From Mycolicibacterium sp. J2 (GTDB lineage: Bacteria; Actinomycetota; Actinomycetes; Mycobacteriales; Mycobacteriaceae): DNA of 64,000 bases. Made by a program: the position numbers and the translations under genes. Under the pieces are notes generated by a model that worked only from the letters and a program-made list of their open reading frames with translations, was not told the DNA's origin and made no database searches. Location of the stretch: positions 62,001 through 126,000 of the forward strand of contig NZ_JAPFPY010000002.1 in assembly GCF_026240945.1 (NCBI RefSeq), given 5' to 3'. This document shows, piece by piece, positions 47,320-55,382 of the stretch (the first letter of the stretch is position 1; every line of letters starts with the position of its first letter).

Positions 47320-47333
47320 TTGACTGTAGTCAA
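47320..47333. promoter_or_regulatory. Palindrome between divergent citrate-synthase genes
   Basis: TTGAC-TGTA-GTCAA is an inverted repeat, and a further GTCAA occurs as a half-site at 47313-47317. It lies in the 95-bp divergent gap, so it is a good candidate operator for the helix-turn-helix citrate-synthase protein. Confidence 0.5.
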
Positions 47334-47382
47334 CAGTAAACCGAATGTGGTTGTACCGCTTGAGTAGAAGGAGGACTACCCG

Positions 47383-48531
47383 ATGGTCGACACCCTCATC
47401 GAGGCCGCGCCTGGGCTGGCCAACATCGTGGCAGCCGACACCGCGATCGGCGATGTCCGCGGGGACGAAGGTTTCTATCACTACGGCCGATACCCGGCCG
47501 TCGAGCTTGCCGTCAGCCGCAGCTTCGAGGAAGTGTGGTTCCTGTTCGTGCACGGCCGGTTGCCGTCGCCCACCGAGGCGGCCGCGTTCGCCGCGCACAC
47601 CGCCACGCTGCGCGCCATCCCGGCCGATGTCGCCCCGATCCTGCGGATGGTCGCACTCGGCGGCGCGACGGACCATCCGCTGGCCGCGCTGCGTACGGTG
47701 CTCTCGGCAGTGGCCACGGCCCTCGGTCTGGAACCGGTATGGGATCTCGACGAGGACGCCAGGCGCCGCGACGCGCTGTTGCTGGCGTCGATCACCCCGA
47801 CGGTGCTGGCCGCCCTGTACCGGATCGGGCAGGGCCTCGACCCGGTGCCACCGGACCCCGCCCTGCCGGCCGCGGCGCACTGGCTCTACCTGCTGACCGG
47901 CCGACAGCCGGCCGCCGAGCATGCCCGCGCCATCGAGCAGTACTTGATCGCCACCATCGACCACGGCTTCAACGCCTCGACGTTCACCGCGCGGGTAGTG
48001 GCCTCGACCGGCGCCGATGTCGCATCCGCGATCTGCGCAGCCCTTGGCGCCTTCTCGGGTCCGCTGCACGGCGGCGCGCCGGACCGCGCGCTGGACGCCC
48101 TCGACGCGATCGGCGACCCCGCCAACGCCACGGCCTGGGCGCATGCGGCTCTGGATCGCGGGGACCGCATCATGGGGTTCGGTCACGCGGTGTACCGCAC
48201 CGCCGATCCGCGCGCCGAGCTGTTGAAGTCGATCGCCATCGGCCTGGGCGGTGAGCTCGCCGACCGCGCCGTGCGGGTGGAGCGCGACGTGACCGACGTC
48301 CTCGCGCAGCGGCGCCAGGGCCGGGAGTTGCGCGCCAATGTCGAGTTCTACGCCGGCGTGGTGATGGAACAGTGCGGGGTGCCGCGCGCGATGTTCACCC
48401 CCACCTTCGCGGTGAGCCGGGTGGTGGGCTGGTCTGCACACATCCTTGAGCAGGCCCAGTCCCGCAAGATCATTCGGCCGCGGGCGCGCTACATCGGGCC
48501 GGAGCCGGTGCGGTCAGCCTTGGGCCAATAG
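47383..48531 (+). CDS. citA: Citrate synthase (type 2)
   Basis: Citrate synthase, 382 aa, condensing acetyl-CoA (or propionyl-CoA) with oxaloacetate. GSPLHGGAPDRAL-type and MGFGHAVYRTADPRAEL hold the two catalytic histidines. The third catalytic position reads NVEFYAGVVMEQCG, with Glu where most citrate synthases have Asp. A strong ribosome binding site (AAGGAGGACT) lies just upstream of the ATG at 47383. The N-terminal region is complete; the family length of about 370-390 aa fits. 2-methylcitrate synthase activity is also possible. Confidence 0.9.
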   Translation: MVDTLIEAAPGLANIVAADTAIGDVRGDEGFYHYGRYPAVELAVSRSFEEVWFLFVHGRLPSPTEAAAFAAHTATLRAIPADVAPILRMVALGGATDHPLAALRTVLSAVATALGLEPVWDLDEDARRRDALLLASITPTVLAALYRIGQGLDPVPPDPALPAAAHWLYLLTGRQPAAEHARAIEQYLIATIDHGFNASTFTARVVASTGADVASAICAALGAFSGPLHGGAPDRALDALDAIGDPANATAWAHAALDRGDRIMGFGHAVYRTADPRAELLKSIAIGLGGELADRAVRVERDVTDVLAQRRQGRELRANVEFYAGVVMEQCGVPRAMFTPTFAVSRVVGWSAHILEQAQSRKIIRPRARYIGPEPVRSALGQ

Positions 48532-49047
48532 CGCCCGGATGGTGGACCGCAGCCGGGGCAGCTCGGCGCCGCCGACCAGGGTGCATCCGTGCAGTTCGGC
48601 GAGTTTGCGTGCGGCCGGGGTGAACTCGTGATTGGTCACCACCATGGTGCGGGTGCAGTCCTGCATGGGTGCGCCGGCCACCACCTCCTGGACGGCGCCG
48701 GTGCCCACCGGCCGGGCTTGGCGTTTGCATTGGATGGCAAGCCGATTCGGCCGGCGCCCGACGATCAGGTCGACGCCCCAGTCACCGGTCAGCGCGGTCA
48801 TGATCACCGGGACGCCGCAGGACCGTGCGATGCGGGCGACGTGATCCTCGAACTCGGCGCCCGACATCGCCGCGACCGTATCCTCCCGCGGCGAGGGTGT
48901 GCGCAGCCCCGCGAGGAAGTGCGGGCCGATGCGCAGCACCGCCGGTACGGCAACGGCGCATACCAGCGCGGCCTGCCACCGCTGCCCGTAGGCGTAGGCC
49001 GCCACCCCGGCGGCAATCCCGATCACCAGGAGCAGTCGCATACGCAC
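48514..49047 (-). CDS. Membrane-anchored Mrr-like restriction endonuclease
   Basis: A 177-aa protein with one or two N-terminal hydrophobic helices (LLLVIGIAAGVAAYAYG; ALVCAVAVPAVLRIG) followed by a Mrr/endonuclease-fold domain. The nuclease core is MSGAEFEDHVARIARSCG, then GDWGVDLIVGRR and LAIQCKRQ, giving the D...QxK type of PD-(D/E)xK site, then VVAGAPMQDCTRTMVVTN. Such tethered Mrr-type proteins occur widely, with unknown targets. The GTG start at 49047 has AGGA seven bases upstream; an ATG six bases later is also possible. It overlaps the citA end by 18 bases. Confidence 0.8.
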   Translation of the reverse strand: MRMRLLLVIGIAAGVAAYAYGQRWQAALVCAVAVPAVLRIGPHFLAGLRTPSPREDTVAAMSGAEFEDHVARIARSCGVPVIMTALTGDWGVDLIVGRRPNRLAIQCKRQARPVGTGAVQEVVAGAPMQDCTRTMVVTNHEFTPAARKLAELHGCTLVGGAELPRLRSTIRALLAQG

Positions 49048-49056
49048 GGGCGCATC

Positions 49057-51660
49057 CTAGGACGCGGGGCCGACATCCCCGTTCAGCGCGCGCCACACCC
49101 GGGCCGGTGTCATCGGCAGACGATACATCCGCGCCCCGCATGCCCGCGCGATCGCATTGGCCAGCGCCGGGGCCACCGGGTTGTACGGCGACTCGCTCAT
49201 CGACTTGGCGCCCAGCGGTCCCAGCTTGTCGAAGGTGTCGGCGAAATACACCTCGGTCACGGGAAGATCGGCAAGTTGCGGAATATGGTAGTTGCGTAGG
49301 ACTTTGGTGGTGACCTCGCCGCGGCCGTCCAACCGGATCTCCTCGAACAGGGCGGTACCGATGGCCTGGGCCACCCCGCCCTCCACCTGACCGCGGCACT
49401 GCTCGGGATTCATCACCACCCCGGCGTCGGCGGCCTGCACCGACTGCAGGATGCGCACCTCACCGGTCTCGACATTGACCGCCACCCGGAACCCGTGCAC
49501 GTTGAAGGCCACCGACCGAGGGGTGCCCTCGTGGCGGCCGTGACCGATCAACGGACGTTGCGTGGCCCCGGAGTCGCGCAGCTGGCGCAGGTCGCGGCAG
49601 GCGGACTGCACCGCCAGCCCGGCGACCACGGTGCCCGCCGACCCGAATGCCCCGGTGTCGTAGGCGGTGGCGTCGGTGTCGGACTGGCGCAGCCGAAGCC
49701 GGCTCAGCGGAACTCCCAACGCCTGGGCCGCCAGCGCCAGGTGCACTGTCGAGGTGCCGTTGCCGAACTCCGCGGTGCCCACCGACACCGTGTACATCCC
49801 GTCGGCGTCCAACTCGACCGACGCTTGCGAGTAATGGCCCCGCGGCGGGATCGTCGCGATCATCGCCACTGCCATACCTTGGCCGACGCGCCACTGCGGT
49901 CCATCCGGCGGCGCGGCACCGTTGCCGCGAGCGAGCGCGGCCTGCACCAGATCCAGACATTGGTCCAGCCCGTAACTGCCGAAGGTGAGGTCGTCGTCGG
50001 CCACGTGCGCATCGACGAAGGCATCACCGGGCACCACCACATTGCGCCGGCGCAGATCGAAGGGGTCGATGCCCAACCGATCCGCCAACTCGTCGAGCGC
50101 CGATTCCACGGCGAAGATCACCTGACCCAGGCCGTAGCCCCGGAACGCACCGGAGGGAAGGTTGTTGGTGTACACGGCCTGGGCGTCCACCCGCTTGTTC
50201 GGGCAGCGGTACACGGCCATCGATTCACCGCAGCCGTGAAACATCACCCCGGGGCTGTGATTGCCATAGGCGCCAGCGTCCACCAGCACGTCGACGGCCA
50301 ACGCGGTGAGCACACCGTCCGCGCCGGCCGCGGCGGTCGCCGCCACCCGGAAGGGATGCCGGCACGGGGCGGCGATGAACTCGTCGGTGCGGCTGAACTC
50401 GTAACGCACCGGCCGGCCCAGGCGCAGCACCGCCAACGTCACCAGGTCCTCGGTGAGCAACTCCTGCTTGCCGCCGAAACCACCACCCACGCGGGCGGTG
50501 AACACCCGGACCCGGGCCTGCTCCAGCCCGAAGATGCGACACAGCTCGTCGCGGACCAGGAACGGCACCTGAGAGCTGGTGCGAATCACCACCCGGCCGT
50601 CCGCGTCGATCCAGCCGGTGCAGCCGTGGGTTTCCAGGTGGCTGTGCTGGACACGCTGGGTGGACCACCGCCCGCGCACCACCGCACCGCCGGCATTCTC
50701 GGCCGCGGCGATACCTGCCGCGACATCGCCCACCCCGCCGTGCAGTTCGGCCACGATATTGCGCTGCGGATCGGCGATGCGGGCAGCCGCGTCCTTGTCG
50801 CCGTGGATCGCCGGGGCGCCGGGCCGGCGGGCCTGCTCGGGATCGAACACCGCAGGAAGTTCGGCGTATTCGACCGCGATGGCCCGGCACGCCTTCTCGG
50901 CGGCGGCGAGGCTGTCGGCGACCACGGCGGCCACCCGCTGCCCGACGAAGCGGACCGTCCGGTCGAGCACGTAGGTGTCGTCGGGATCGTCGGTGCGCTC
51001 CTCGTGCCGTGCCGTGGAGAACGGCACGGGGGGACTGTCGAGGGGGGTGAGGATCAGCTGCACGCCCACCACCCGCTGCGCCGCCGAGGTGTCGATGGAC
51101 ACGATGCGCGCATGAGCGACGGGACTGCGCACCACCGCGAGGTGGAGCAACCCCTGCGGGGCGTGGTCCATGGTGTACGGCTCGGTGCCGGTCACCACCC
51201 GGCGCGCGGCGGGGGCGCCGGGGGAGGCATCGCCGGTGTTGACGGTTCCGGCCAGCGCGTCGGTGATGGCGCGGTAACCGGTGCACCGGCACAGGTTTCC
51301 CTTGAGGTGCTGGGGCAGGTCCGCGCGTTGCTCGGCGGTCAGCGCCGATGCGGTGGTGACCATTCCGGCCGTGCAGAAGCCGCACTGGAAGCCGGCCGCG
51401 TCGGCGAACGCGCGCTGCACCGGATGCAGGTCGTCGGGGGTGCCCAGGCCGGCAACCGTGGTCACCGAACGCCCGGCCGCGCGGAACGCCGGGTACACGC
51501 ACGAATGCACCGCGGTCTCGTCGACCAGCACCGAGCAGGCGCCGCAATCACCCGCGTCGCACCCCTTCTTGACCTCGAAGTGGCCCTGCTCGCGCAGGTA
51601 GGTGCGCAGGCACTGGCCGGGCCGCGGAAGGTCCTGGGCGGGTTCGCCATTGATGATCAT
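49057..51660 (-). CDS. Xanthine-dehydrogenase-type molybdoenzyme, fused 2Fe-2S and molybdopterin subunits
   Basis: An 867-aa fusion of the small and large subunits of xanthine dehydrogenase/CO dehydrogenase family enzymes. Residues 1-145 hold two 2Fe-2S clusters: [15 protein letters not shown] with a later Cys, and the pair CGFC...LCRCTGYR. The rest is the molybdopterin domain with [22 protein letters not shown] and the C-terminal [12 protein letters not shown] carrying the catalytic Glu. It hydroxylates a heterocycle such as xanthine, nicotinate or another purine; the exact substrate is not shown. The FAD subunit is the gene upstream, overlapping by ATGA. No XdhC or MobA maturation gene is seen here. 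Confidence 0.88.
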   Translation of the reverse strand: MIINGEPAQDLPRPGQCLRTYLREQGHFEVKKGCDAGDCGACSVLVDETAVHSCVYPAFRAAGRSVTTVAGLGTPDDLHPVQRAFADAAGFQCGFCTAGMVTTASALTAEQRADLPQHLKGNLCRCTGYRAITDALAGTVNTGDASPGAPAARRVVTGTEPYTMDHAPQGLLHLAVVRSPVAHARIVSIDTSAAQRVVGVQLILTPLDSPPVPFSTARHEERTDDPDDTYVLDRTVRFVGQRVAAVVADSLAAAEKACRAIAVEYAELPAVFDPEQARRPGAPAIHGDKDAAARIADPQRNIVAELHGGVGDVAAGIAAAENAGGAVVRGRWSTQRVQHSHLETHGCTGWIDADGRVVIRTSSQVPFLVRDELCRIFGLEQARVRVFTARVGGGFGGKQELLTEDLVTLAVLRLGRPVRYEFSRTDEFIAAPCRHPFRVAATAAAGADGVLTALAVDVLVDAGAYGNHSPGVMFHGCGESMAVYRCPNKRVDAQAVYTNNLPSGAFRGYGLGQVIFAVESALDELADRLGIDPFDLRRRNVVVPGDAFVDAHVADDDLTFGSYGLDQCLDLVQAALARGNGAAPPDGPQWRVGQGMAVAMIATIPPRGHYSQASVELDADGMYTVSVGTAEFGNGTSTVHLALAAQALGVPLSRLRLRQSDTDATAYDTGAFGSAGTVVAGLAVQSACRDLRQLRDSGATQRPLIGHGRHEGTPRSVAFNVHGFRVAVNVETGEVRILQSVQAADAGVVMNPEQCRGQVEGGVAQAIGTALFEEIRLDGRGEVTTKVLRNYHIPQLADLPVTEVYFADTFDKLGPLGAKSMSESPYNPVAPALANAIARACGARMYRLPMTPARVWRALNGDVGPAS

Positions 51661-52457
51661 GCGAGTTCCGCCGCGACCTGCCGGGCGAGCACCAGCGTCA
51701 TCGCCCGACGCCAGTCGGGGTCGCCGTGGGCGTCGTCGGTCCAGGCGGAGTCGGGTATCTGCGCGTGGGCGGCCGCCACCTCGTCCGGATCGGGCACCGC
51801 GGCGAAGGTGAACGTGTAGGGCCGCACCGTCGCCGCCGTCACGGACAACCCGAACCGGCCGTCGGTGTCGCGGCGGCCGATGACCACCACCGCCGACCGG
51901 CCCAGTGGCGCGGGCGCCAGCTTGCGGAAGGCGGTGCGGGCGGCCAAGGTGCGCGCCGGGAGGAACACCGAACGCACGATGTCACCGGGGGCCAGCACGG
52001 TGGTCGACTCGCCGGTGACGAATTCATCGATAGGGCAGCGGTATTCAGTGCCGTCAGGGCGCCACACCGTCACCGTTCCGGCGAGTGCGGACACCATCGA
52101 GATCATCGCACCAGCCGGGAAGGCAAGGCAGAGGTTGCCGCCGACGGTGGCGGTGTGCCAGATCTTGAACGAGGCCAGCAGGGCCGCACAACATTGGTGC
52201 AACAGCGGGACGCCGAGCTCTTCGGACAACCGGGACACCTCGGCGATGGTGCAGGTGGCCGCCAGCTCGACGCCGTCGGCGGTGCGGGTGACCGATGGCC
52301 AGCCCAGGCCGGCCAGATCCACCAACCGGGTCAGGTGGGGCTGAGGTTCGGAAAACAGCCAGGTGCCGCCCGCCAACACCGCGTCGCCCGGGCCGAGTGG
52401 CCACAGCTCGTCGCGGTGGCGCGGGGCGTCGATCACCTCGACATCGTTGAGATCCAC
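51657..52457 (-). CDS. FAD-binding subunit of molybdoenzyme
   Basis: A 266-aa FAD-domain protein of the CoxM/XdhB type that passes electrons from the 2Fe-2S clusters. AVLAGGTWL near residue 30 and [16 protein letters not shown] near 120 are the two FAD motifs, and the family's C-terminal domain ends in the last 100 residues. It is the first gene of the operon; the next gene starts inside its stop. Nothing in the 83 bp upstream identifies the promoter. Confidence 0.88.
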   Translation of the reverse strand: MDLNDVEVIDAPRHRDELWPLGPGDAVLAGGTWLFSEPQPHLTRLVDLAGLGWPSVTRTADGVELAATCTIAEVSRLSEELGVPLLHQCCAALLASFKIWHTATVGGNLCLAFPAGAMISMVSALAGTVTVWRPDGTEYRCPIDEFVTGESTTVLAPGDIVRSVFLPARTLAARTAFRKLAPAPLGRSAVVVIGRRDTDGRFGLSVTAATVRPYTFTFAAVPDPDEVAAAHAQIPDSAWTDDAHGDPDWRRAMTLVLARQVAAELA

Positions 52458-52555
52458 CTGTCGACGGTAATCAAGCCGGGCCGCACGCGCATGCCCAATG
52501 CCGGCGTGCGTTTACCGGTCGGGTCCGCGGGAACCCGGCGGTGATGCGAGTAACC

Positions 52556-52900
52556 ATGCGCGACGACGGCGATATCCGCTCGGCGGTGCGGTTCGGTCTG
52601 GGCACGGCGGTGGCCGCGGTGAGCTTCCTGGTGGTGGCGGCCCTGTTGGTCGGCTCCTGCCACGGAGCCATCGCGGACTCGGCGGCGTGCGGGCCGCCGC
52701 AGCGGCTGGCGCTGGCCTTCGGCGCACCGGTCATCCTGCTGATCGGTGGGCTCTACGCCTTCGTGCGCACCTACCGAGCCTGGAAGCTGCGGCACACCTG
52801 GTGGGCTTGGCAGGGGGCCGGCTGGTTCCTGATGTTGTTGATGCTGCTGACGCTGACCATGGGCCTGCCCGCGCTGGCCGGCCCGGTGCTCGGCTCATGA
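52556..52900 (+). CDS. Small membrane protein next to usf region
   Basis: A 114-aa protein with three hydrophobic helices (GTAVAAVSFLVVAALLVGSC; LALAFGAPVILLIGGLYAFV; WFLMLLMLLTLTMGLPALA). It corresponds in position to the transmembrane protein upstream of usfY in M. tuberculosis. The start is set at ATG 52556, with ATG 52544 as an alternative. Its stop overlaps the next start (ATGA). No function is known. Confidence 0.75.
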   Translation: MRDDGDIRSAVRFGLGTAVAAVSFLVVAALLVGSCHGAIADSAACGPPQRLALAFGAPVILLIGGLYAFVRTYRAWKLRHTWWAWQGAGWFLMLLMLLTLTMGLPALAGPVLGS

Positions 52901-53517
52901 CCGCCGTGGCGCCGCTGTGTGCGCTGGCCCTGGTGTGCAGCCTCAAGCCCAGCCCGGCGCCCTCCAGCAGTGAACTGATGGCCGACCAGGTCTGCTCGGC
53001 ACTGCGCACCATGGGTGTCACCACCGAGACGGTGCGGTGTGCCGACCATGCCATCGCCCCGGGCGTGCAAGCCGATATGGGCGGCGGTGACGAGTGGCCG
53101 CAGATCCGGGATAAGGTGCTGGCCGCCGACATCCTGGTGCTCTCGACGCCGGTGTGGCTGGGCCACCCGTCGAGCATCGCCCAACGAGTGCTGGAGCGGT
53201 TGGACGCCGACCTGTCCAGCACCGACCAACTGGGCAGGCCCGTCATGGTGGACAAGGTGGCCGTCGTGGCCGTGGTCGGCAACGAGGACGGCGCGCACAA
53301 GACCGTCGCCGATCTGTTCCAGGCGCTCAACGACATCGGCTTCTCCATCCCGGCGCAGGGCTGCACCTATTGGAACGGCGAGGCCATGGGCAGCATCGAC
53401 TATCTGGACCTCGACCGGGTACCCGATGCGGTGTCCTCGACGACGGTCACGGCGGCGCGCAACGCGGCACACCTGGCCGAGTCGCTGCGCACGGGCGGTT
53501 ACCCCCGCTACGCCTGA
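52897..53517 (+). CDS. Flavodoxin-like NAD(P)H-dependent FMN reductase
   Basis: A 206-aa flavodoxin-fold protein. It opens with ALALVCSLKPSPAPSSSELMADQV, with the FMN-phosphate loop around SLKPSPAPSSS, and has STPVWLGHPSSIAQRVLERLD, which matches the FMN-contact region of NADPH-dependent FMN reductases. It is coupled to the small membrane gene by ATGA. Two-electron quinone or flavin reduction is likely, and the partner is unknown. The gap to usfY is about 100 bp. Confidence 0.85.
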   Translation: MTAVAPLCALALVCSLKPSPAPSSSELMADQVCSALRTMGVTTETVRCADHAIAPGVQADMGGGDEWPQIRDKVLAADILVLSTPVWLGHPSSIAQRVLERLDADLSSTDQLGRPVMVDKVAVVAVVGNEDGAHKTVADLFQALNDIGFSIPAQGCTYWNGEAMGSIDYLDLDRVPDAVSSTTVTAARNAAHLAESLRTGGYPRYA

Positions 53518-53615
53518 GCGGTGTACTTCCGTCCCGGACACCGGCGATCTACCCTTGATAACAGCCTTCTCACCGGTCCGCGGTGGCCGGGAGGGCAGGG
53601 AAGAGGAGGGTTGCC

Positions 53616-53924
53616 ATGAAGGGCCCGAAAGACCCAGTCGATCACACTCGCACGACGCGCCCGCATGCCGGTGAGTCCATGAAGGACAATCTGATCATGC
53701 CGGCGCTCATCCTCATTGGAGTGGCGTTGGTGTTGTTCGTTGCGAGCCTTGCAGCTTTTGCCACAAGGCATTTCGACGTCGGCTTGACGGTGGCCACGCT
53801 GTCCGGCGCCGGGCTACTGGTGGGTGCGCTGTGGCTGGCGCTGGAACACGTCCGGGTGCGCCGCATCGAAGATCGTTGGTATGCAGCGCATCCCGAGGCG
53901 CCGCGGCAACACCCGAACAGCTGA
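53616..53924 (+). CDS. usfY: UsfY, SigF-region small membrane protein
   Basis: A 102-aa protein with an N-terminal PKDPVDHTRTTRPHAGESM segment characteristic of UsfY, then two transmembrane helices (LIMPALILIGVALVLFVASLAAF; VATLSGAGLLVGALWLALEHV) and a basic RIEDRWY tail. ATG 53616 follows AGGAGGG; an in-frame start at 53583 would add an unconvincing leader. It is the gene that usually lies upstream of rsbW-sigF in mycobacteria, but here several stress-type genes intervene. Function unknown; probably membrane stress. Confidence 0.85.
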   Translation: MKGPKDPVDHTRTTRPHAGESMKDNLIMPALILIGVALVLFVASLAAFATRHFDVGLTVATLSGAGLLVGALWLALEHVRVRRIEDRWYAAHPEAPRQHPNS

Positions 53925-53980
53925 ACGCACCCAGCCCAGCAGATCGGTGATCTGCTGGGCTGGGTGAGTCCCCTCGCGGG

Positions 53981-54223
53981 TCAGTGCTGTTGGGCCCGCT
54001 GGCGTTCCTCGGCGGCCTGCGCACCGCCGCGGGCGGCGTCGGCTTCGGCCTCCTTCTTCGCCGCGTCGCGCTGCGCATCCGCCTTGTCCTGCTGGGCTTT
54101 ACCTTCTTCGGTGAGATCGTGGCGGCCGGTCACCGTGCCGACGGCCTCCTTGACCTTGCCCTTGGCGTCCTCGACGACACCGCTGACGGCCTCTTCGGGT
54201 CCGGTCTTCTTGTCAGTCATCAT
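53981..54223 (-). CDS. CsbD family stress protein
   Basis: An 80-aa, highly charged, Ala- and Lys-rich protein of the CsbD family, made in general stress. AVSGVVEDAKGKVKEAVGTVTGRHDLTEEGKAQQ is split around KGKVKEAVG, and the hydrophilic tail is rich in Ala, Glu and Gln. The family has no known enzyme activity. It is convergent with usfY. A GTTT-N16-GGGAAA sequence (54296-54321) upstream in the same direction could be a SigF promoter. Confidence 0.9.
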   Translation of the reverse strand: MMTDKKTGPEEAVSGVVEDAKGKVKEAVGTVTGRHDLTEEGKAQQDKADAQRDAAKKEAEADAARGGAQAAEERQRAQQH

Positions 54224-54295
54224 TACCTTTCCGCTGCCGGATTGGTGTGTATTACTCGGTTACCACGCGGCGGCATTGCCGCGCCCGATGGGAGG

Positions 54296-54321
54296 TTTCC
54301 CGTCCCCGGCGGCCCGCAAAC
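54296..54321 (-). promoter_or_regulatory. Possible SigF promoter for CsbD gene
   Basis: On the minus strand it reads GTTT (54321-54318), 16 bases, then GGGAAA (54301-54296). The -10 differs from GGGTAT at two positions and lies 72 bp before the ATG. It is weaker than the other candidates here. Confidence 0.3.
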
Positions 54322-54357
54322 ACCTGGCGCGTCTGGCGTATCCCGCGCTCGGGCGTG

Positions 54358-54383
54358 GTTTCACCGAGGGGGGAATCGGGTAT
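54358..54383 (+). promoter_or_regulatory. SigF-type promoter for small membrane gene
   Basis: GTTT at 54358-54361, a 16-bp spacer, then GGGTAT at 54378-54383. This is a perfect match to the mycobacterial SigF consensus. It sits 35 bp before the ATG at 54419. Confidence 0.7.
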
Positions 54384-54418
54384 CCGGCCGCCACTGGATT
54401 CGACCGATGGAGGCTTCC

Positions 54419-54643
54419 ATGTTCCGGGGATTAGCCGGCACGATCGTGTTGATCTGGCTGTTGATCGGGGTGTTGGCAGCCTGGCAGCGCGACTACTTCC
54501 ACACCGGCCAGACGAACTGCGCCACCGCGGGCCAAATCGCGCTCACGGTGCTGGCCGGTCCGTTGAACTACGCCGGCGTGAACCCCAAGGTGGTCGACTG
54601 CCGGCTTCCCGAGCCCAGCGCCATGCCGGCTGTCATCGCGTGA
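54419..54643 (+). CDS. Small SigF-controlled membrane protein
   Basis: A 74-aa protein with one N-terminal transmembrane helix (GTIVLIWLLIGVLAAW) and a cysteine pair (TNCATAG and VVDCRLP) in the extracytoplasmic or soluble part that could form a disulfide. A perfect SigF promoter precedes it, and a GGAGG site lies 9 bases before the ATG. It is followed after 12 bases by another one-domain membrane protein gene. No family known to me matches it. Confidence 0.75.
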   Translation: MFRGLAGTIVLIWLLIGVLAAWQRDYFHTGQTNCATAGQIALTVLAGPLNYAGVNPKVVDCRLPEPSAMPAVIA

Positions 54644-54655
54644 AATGAGGTAATC

Positions 54656-54811
54656 ATGGTGGTTCTCGGAGCGATCCTGCTCATCCTCGGACTCATCCTC
54701 AACGTCTACGTGTTGTGGGTGATCGGTGTGATCCTGCTGGTGGTCGGCGCCGTCTTCTGGCTGCTCGGATCGGTCGGGCGGCCGGTCGGTGGTCGCCGCT
54801 ACTGGTATTAG
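54656..54811 (+). CDS. DUF6131-like small membrane protein
   Basis: A 51-aa protein consisting almost wholly of two hydrophobic helices (GAILLILGLILNVYVLWVIG; VILLVVGAVFWLLG) with a basic Gly/Arg/Tyr tail. Such short proteins are widespread in mycobacterial stress loci. It follows the SigF-controlled gene by 12 bases with a GAGG ribosome binding site and should be in the same transcript. Confidence 0.8.
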   Translation: MVVLGAILLILGLILNVYVLWVIGVILLVVGAVFWLLGSVGRPVGGRRYWY

Positions 54812-54828
54812 CCCCGCGGGCGTCGACC

Positions 54829-55338
54829 ATGGGTACTGACGTCGACCACCCCGAGCGTGACCAGCGGTGGAACACCGCGGCCAGGGGCGAGACGGCAGCC
54901 CAACGGCTCGACCGTAATTGGGCCAGCCTGTTGCAGGAAGTACGGGTCGTCGAGACAGGCGTGCAACTGCTCACCGGCCTGCTGCTCACGCTGCCATTCC
55001 AAAACCGGTTCGACCGGTTGGACGCCGCGATGCGGGTGGTGTACCTGGCCACCGTGGGGTGTTCGCTCGGGGCCACGATTCTTCTGGTGGCGCCCATCGG
55101 CATGCACCGCATGATGTTTCGCCAGCACCGGCTCGACGTGATCGTCGCGGGCGCCCACCGGCTGGCGTACTACGGGCTGTTCCTGCTCGCGCTCGCGTTG
55201 GCCGGTGTCTCGGTGCTCATCTTCGATGTGGTGGTGGGTGCCCGTGCCGGCATCCTCGCCGGTAGTGTCACCGCGCTGGCGCTGATCGGGCTGTGGTTGG
55301 TGCTGCCGCTGGTGCTGCGCCATCGGCCACCGCCCTGA
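54829..55338 (+). CDS. DUF6328-like four-helix membrane protein
   Basis: A 169-aa membrane protein with a hydrophilic N-terminus (TDVDHPERDQRWNTAARGE) followed by four helices (TGVQLLTGLLLTLPF; VVYLATVGCSLGATILLVAP; LAYYGLFLLALALAGVSVLI; AGSVTALALIGLWLVLPLVL). It resembles DUF6328 proteins of actinobacteria. The ATG at 54829 is 17 bases after the previous stop, so it belongs to the same SigF-driven unit. Function unknown. Confidence 0.78.
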   Translation: MGTDVDHPERDQRWNTAARGETAAQRLDRNWASLLQEVRVVETGVQLLTGLLLTLPFQNRFDRLDAAMRVVYLATVGCSLGATILLVAPIGMHRMMFRQHRLDVIVAGAHRLAYYGLFLLALALAGVSVLIFDVVVGARAGILAGSVTALALIGLWLVLPLVLRHRPPP

Positions 55339-55347
55339 CGGGCGCAC

Positions 55348-55373
55348 GTTTGTCCCCGGTCAGGCTCGGGTAC
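55348..55373 (+). promoter_or_regulatory. SigF-type promoter for F420-type oxidoreductase
   Basis: GTTT at 55348-55351, 16 bp, then GGGTAC at 55368-55373. The -10 ends nine bases before the ATG at 55383, so the 5' leader would be only a few bases. Confidence 0.65.
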
Positions 55374-55382
55374 CTGGGGAGC

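Noticed and set aside
53518..53615. SigF promoter directly upstream of usfY
   Set aside because: No GTTT at the right distance before a GGGTA was found on the plus strand; GGGTA inside the FMN-reductase gene lacks a -35.
54224..54418. Coding region in the gap between CsbD and the small SigF gene
   Set aside because: No frame with sensible composition; the region is explained by promoters.
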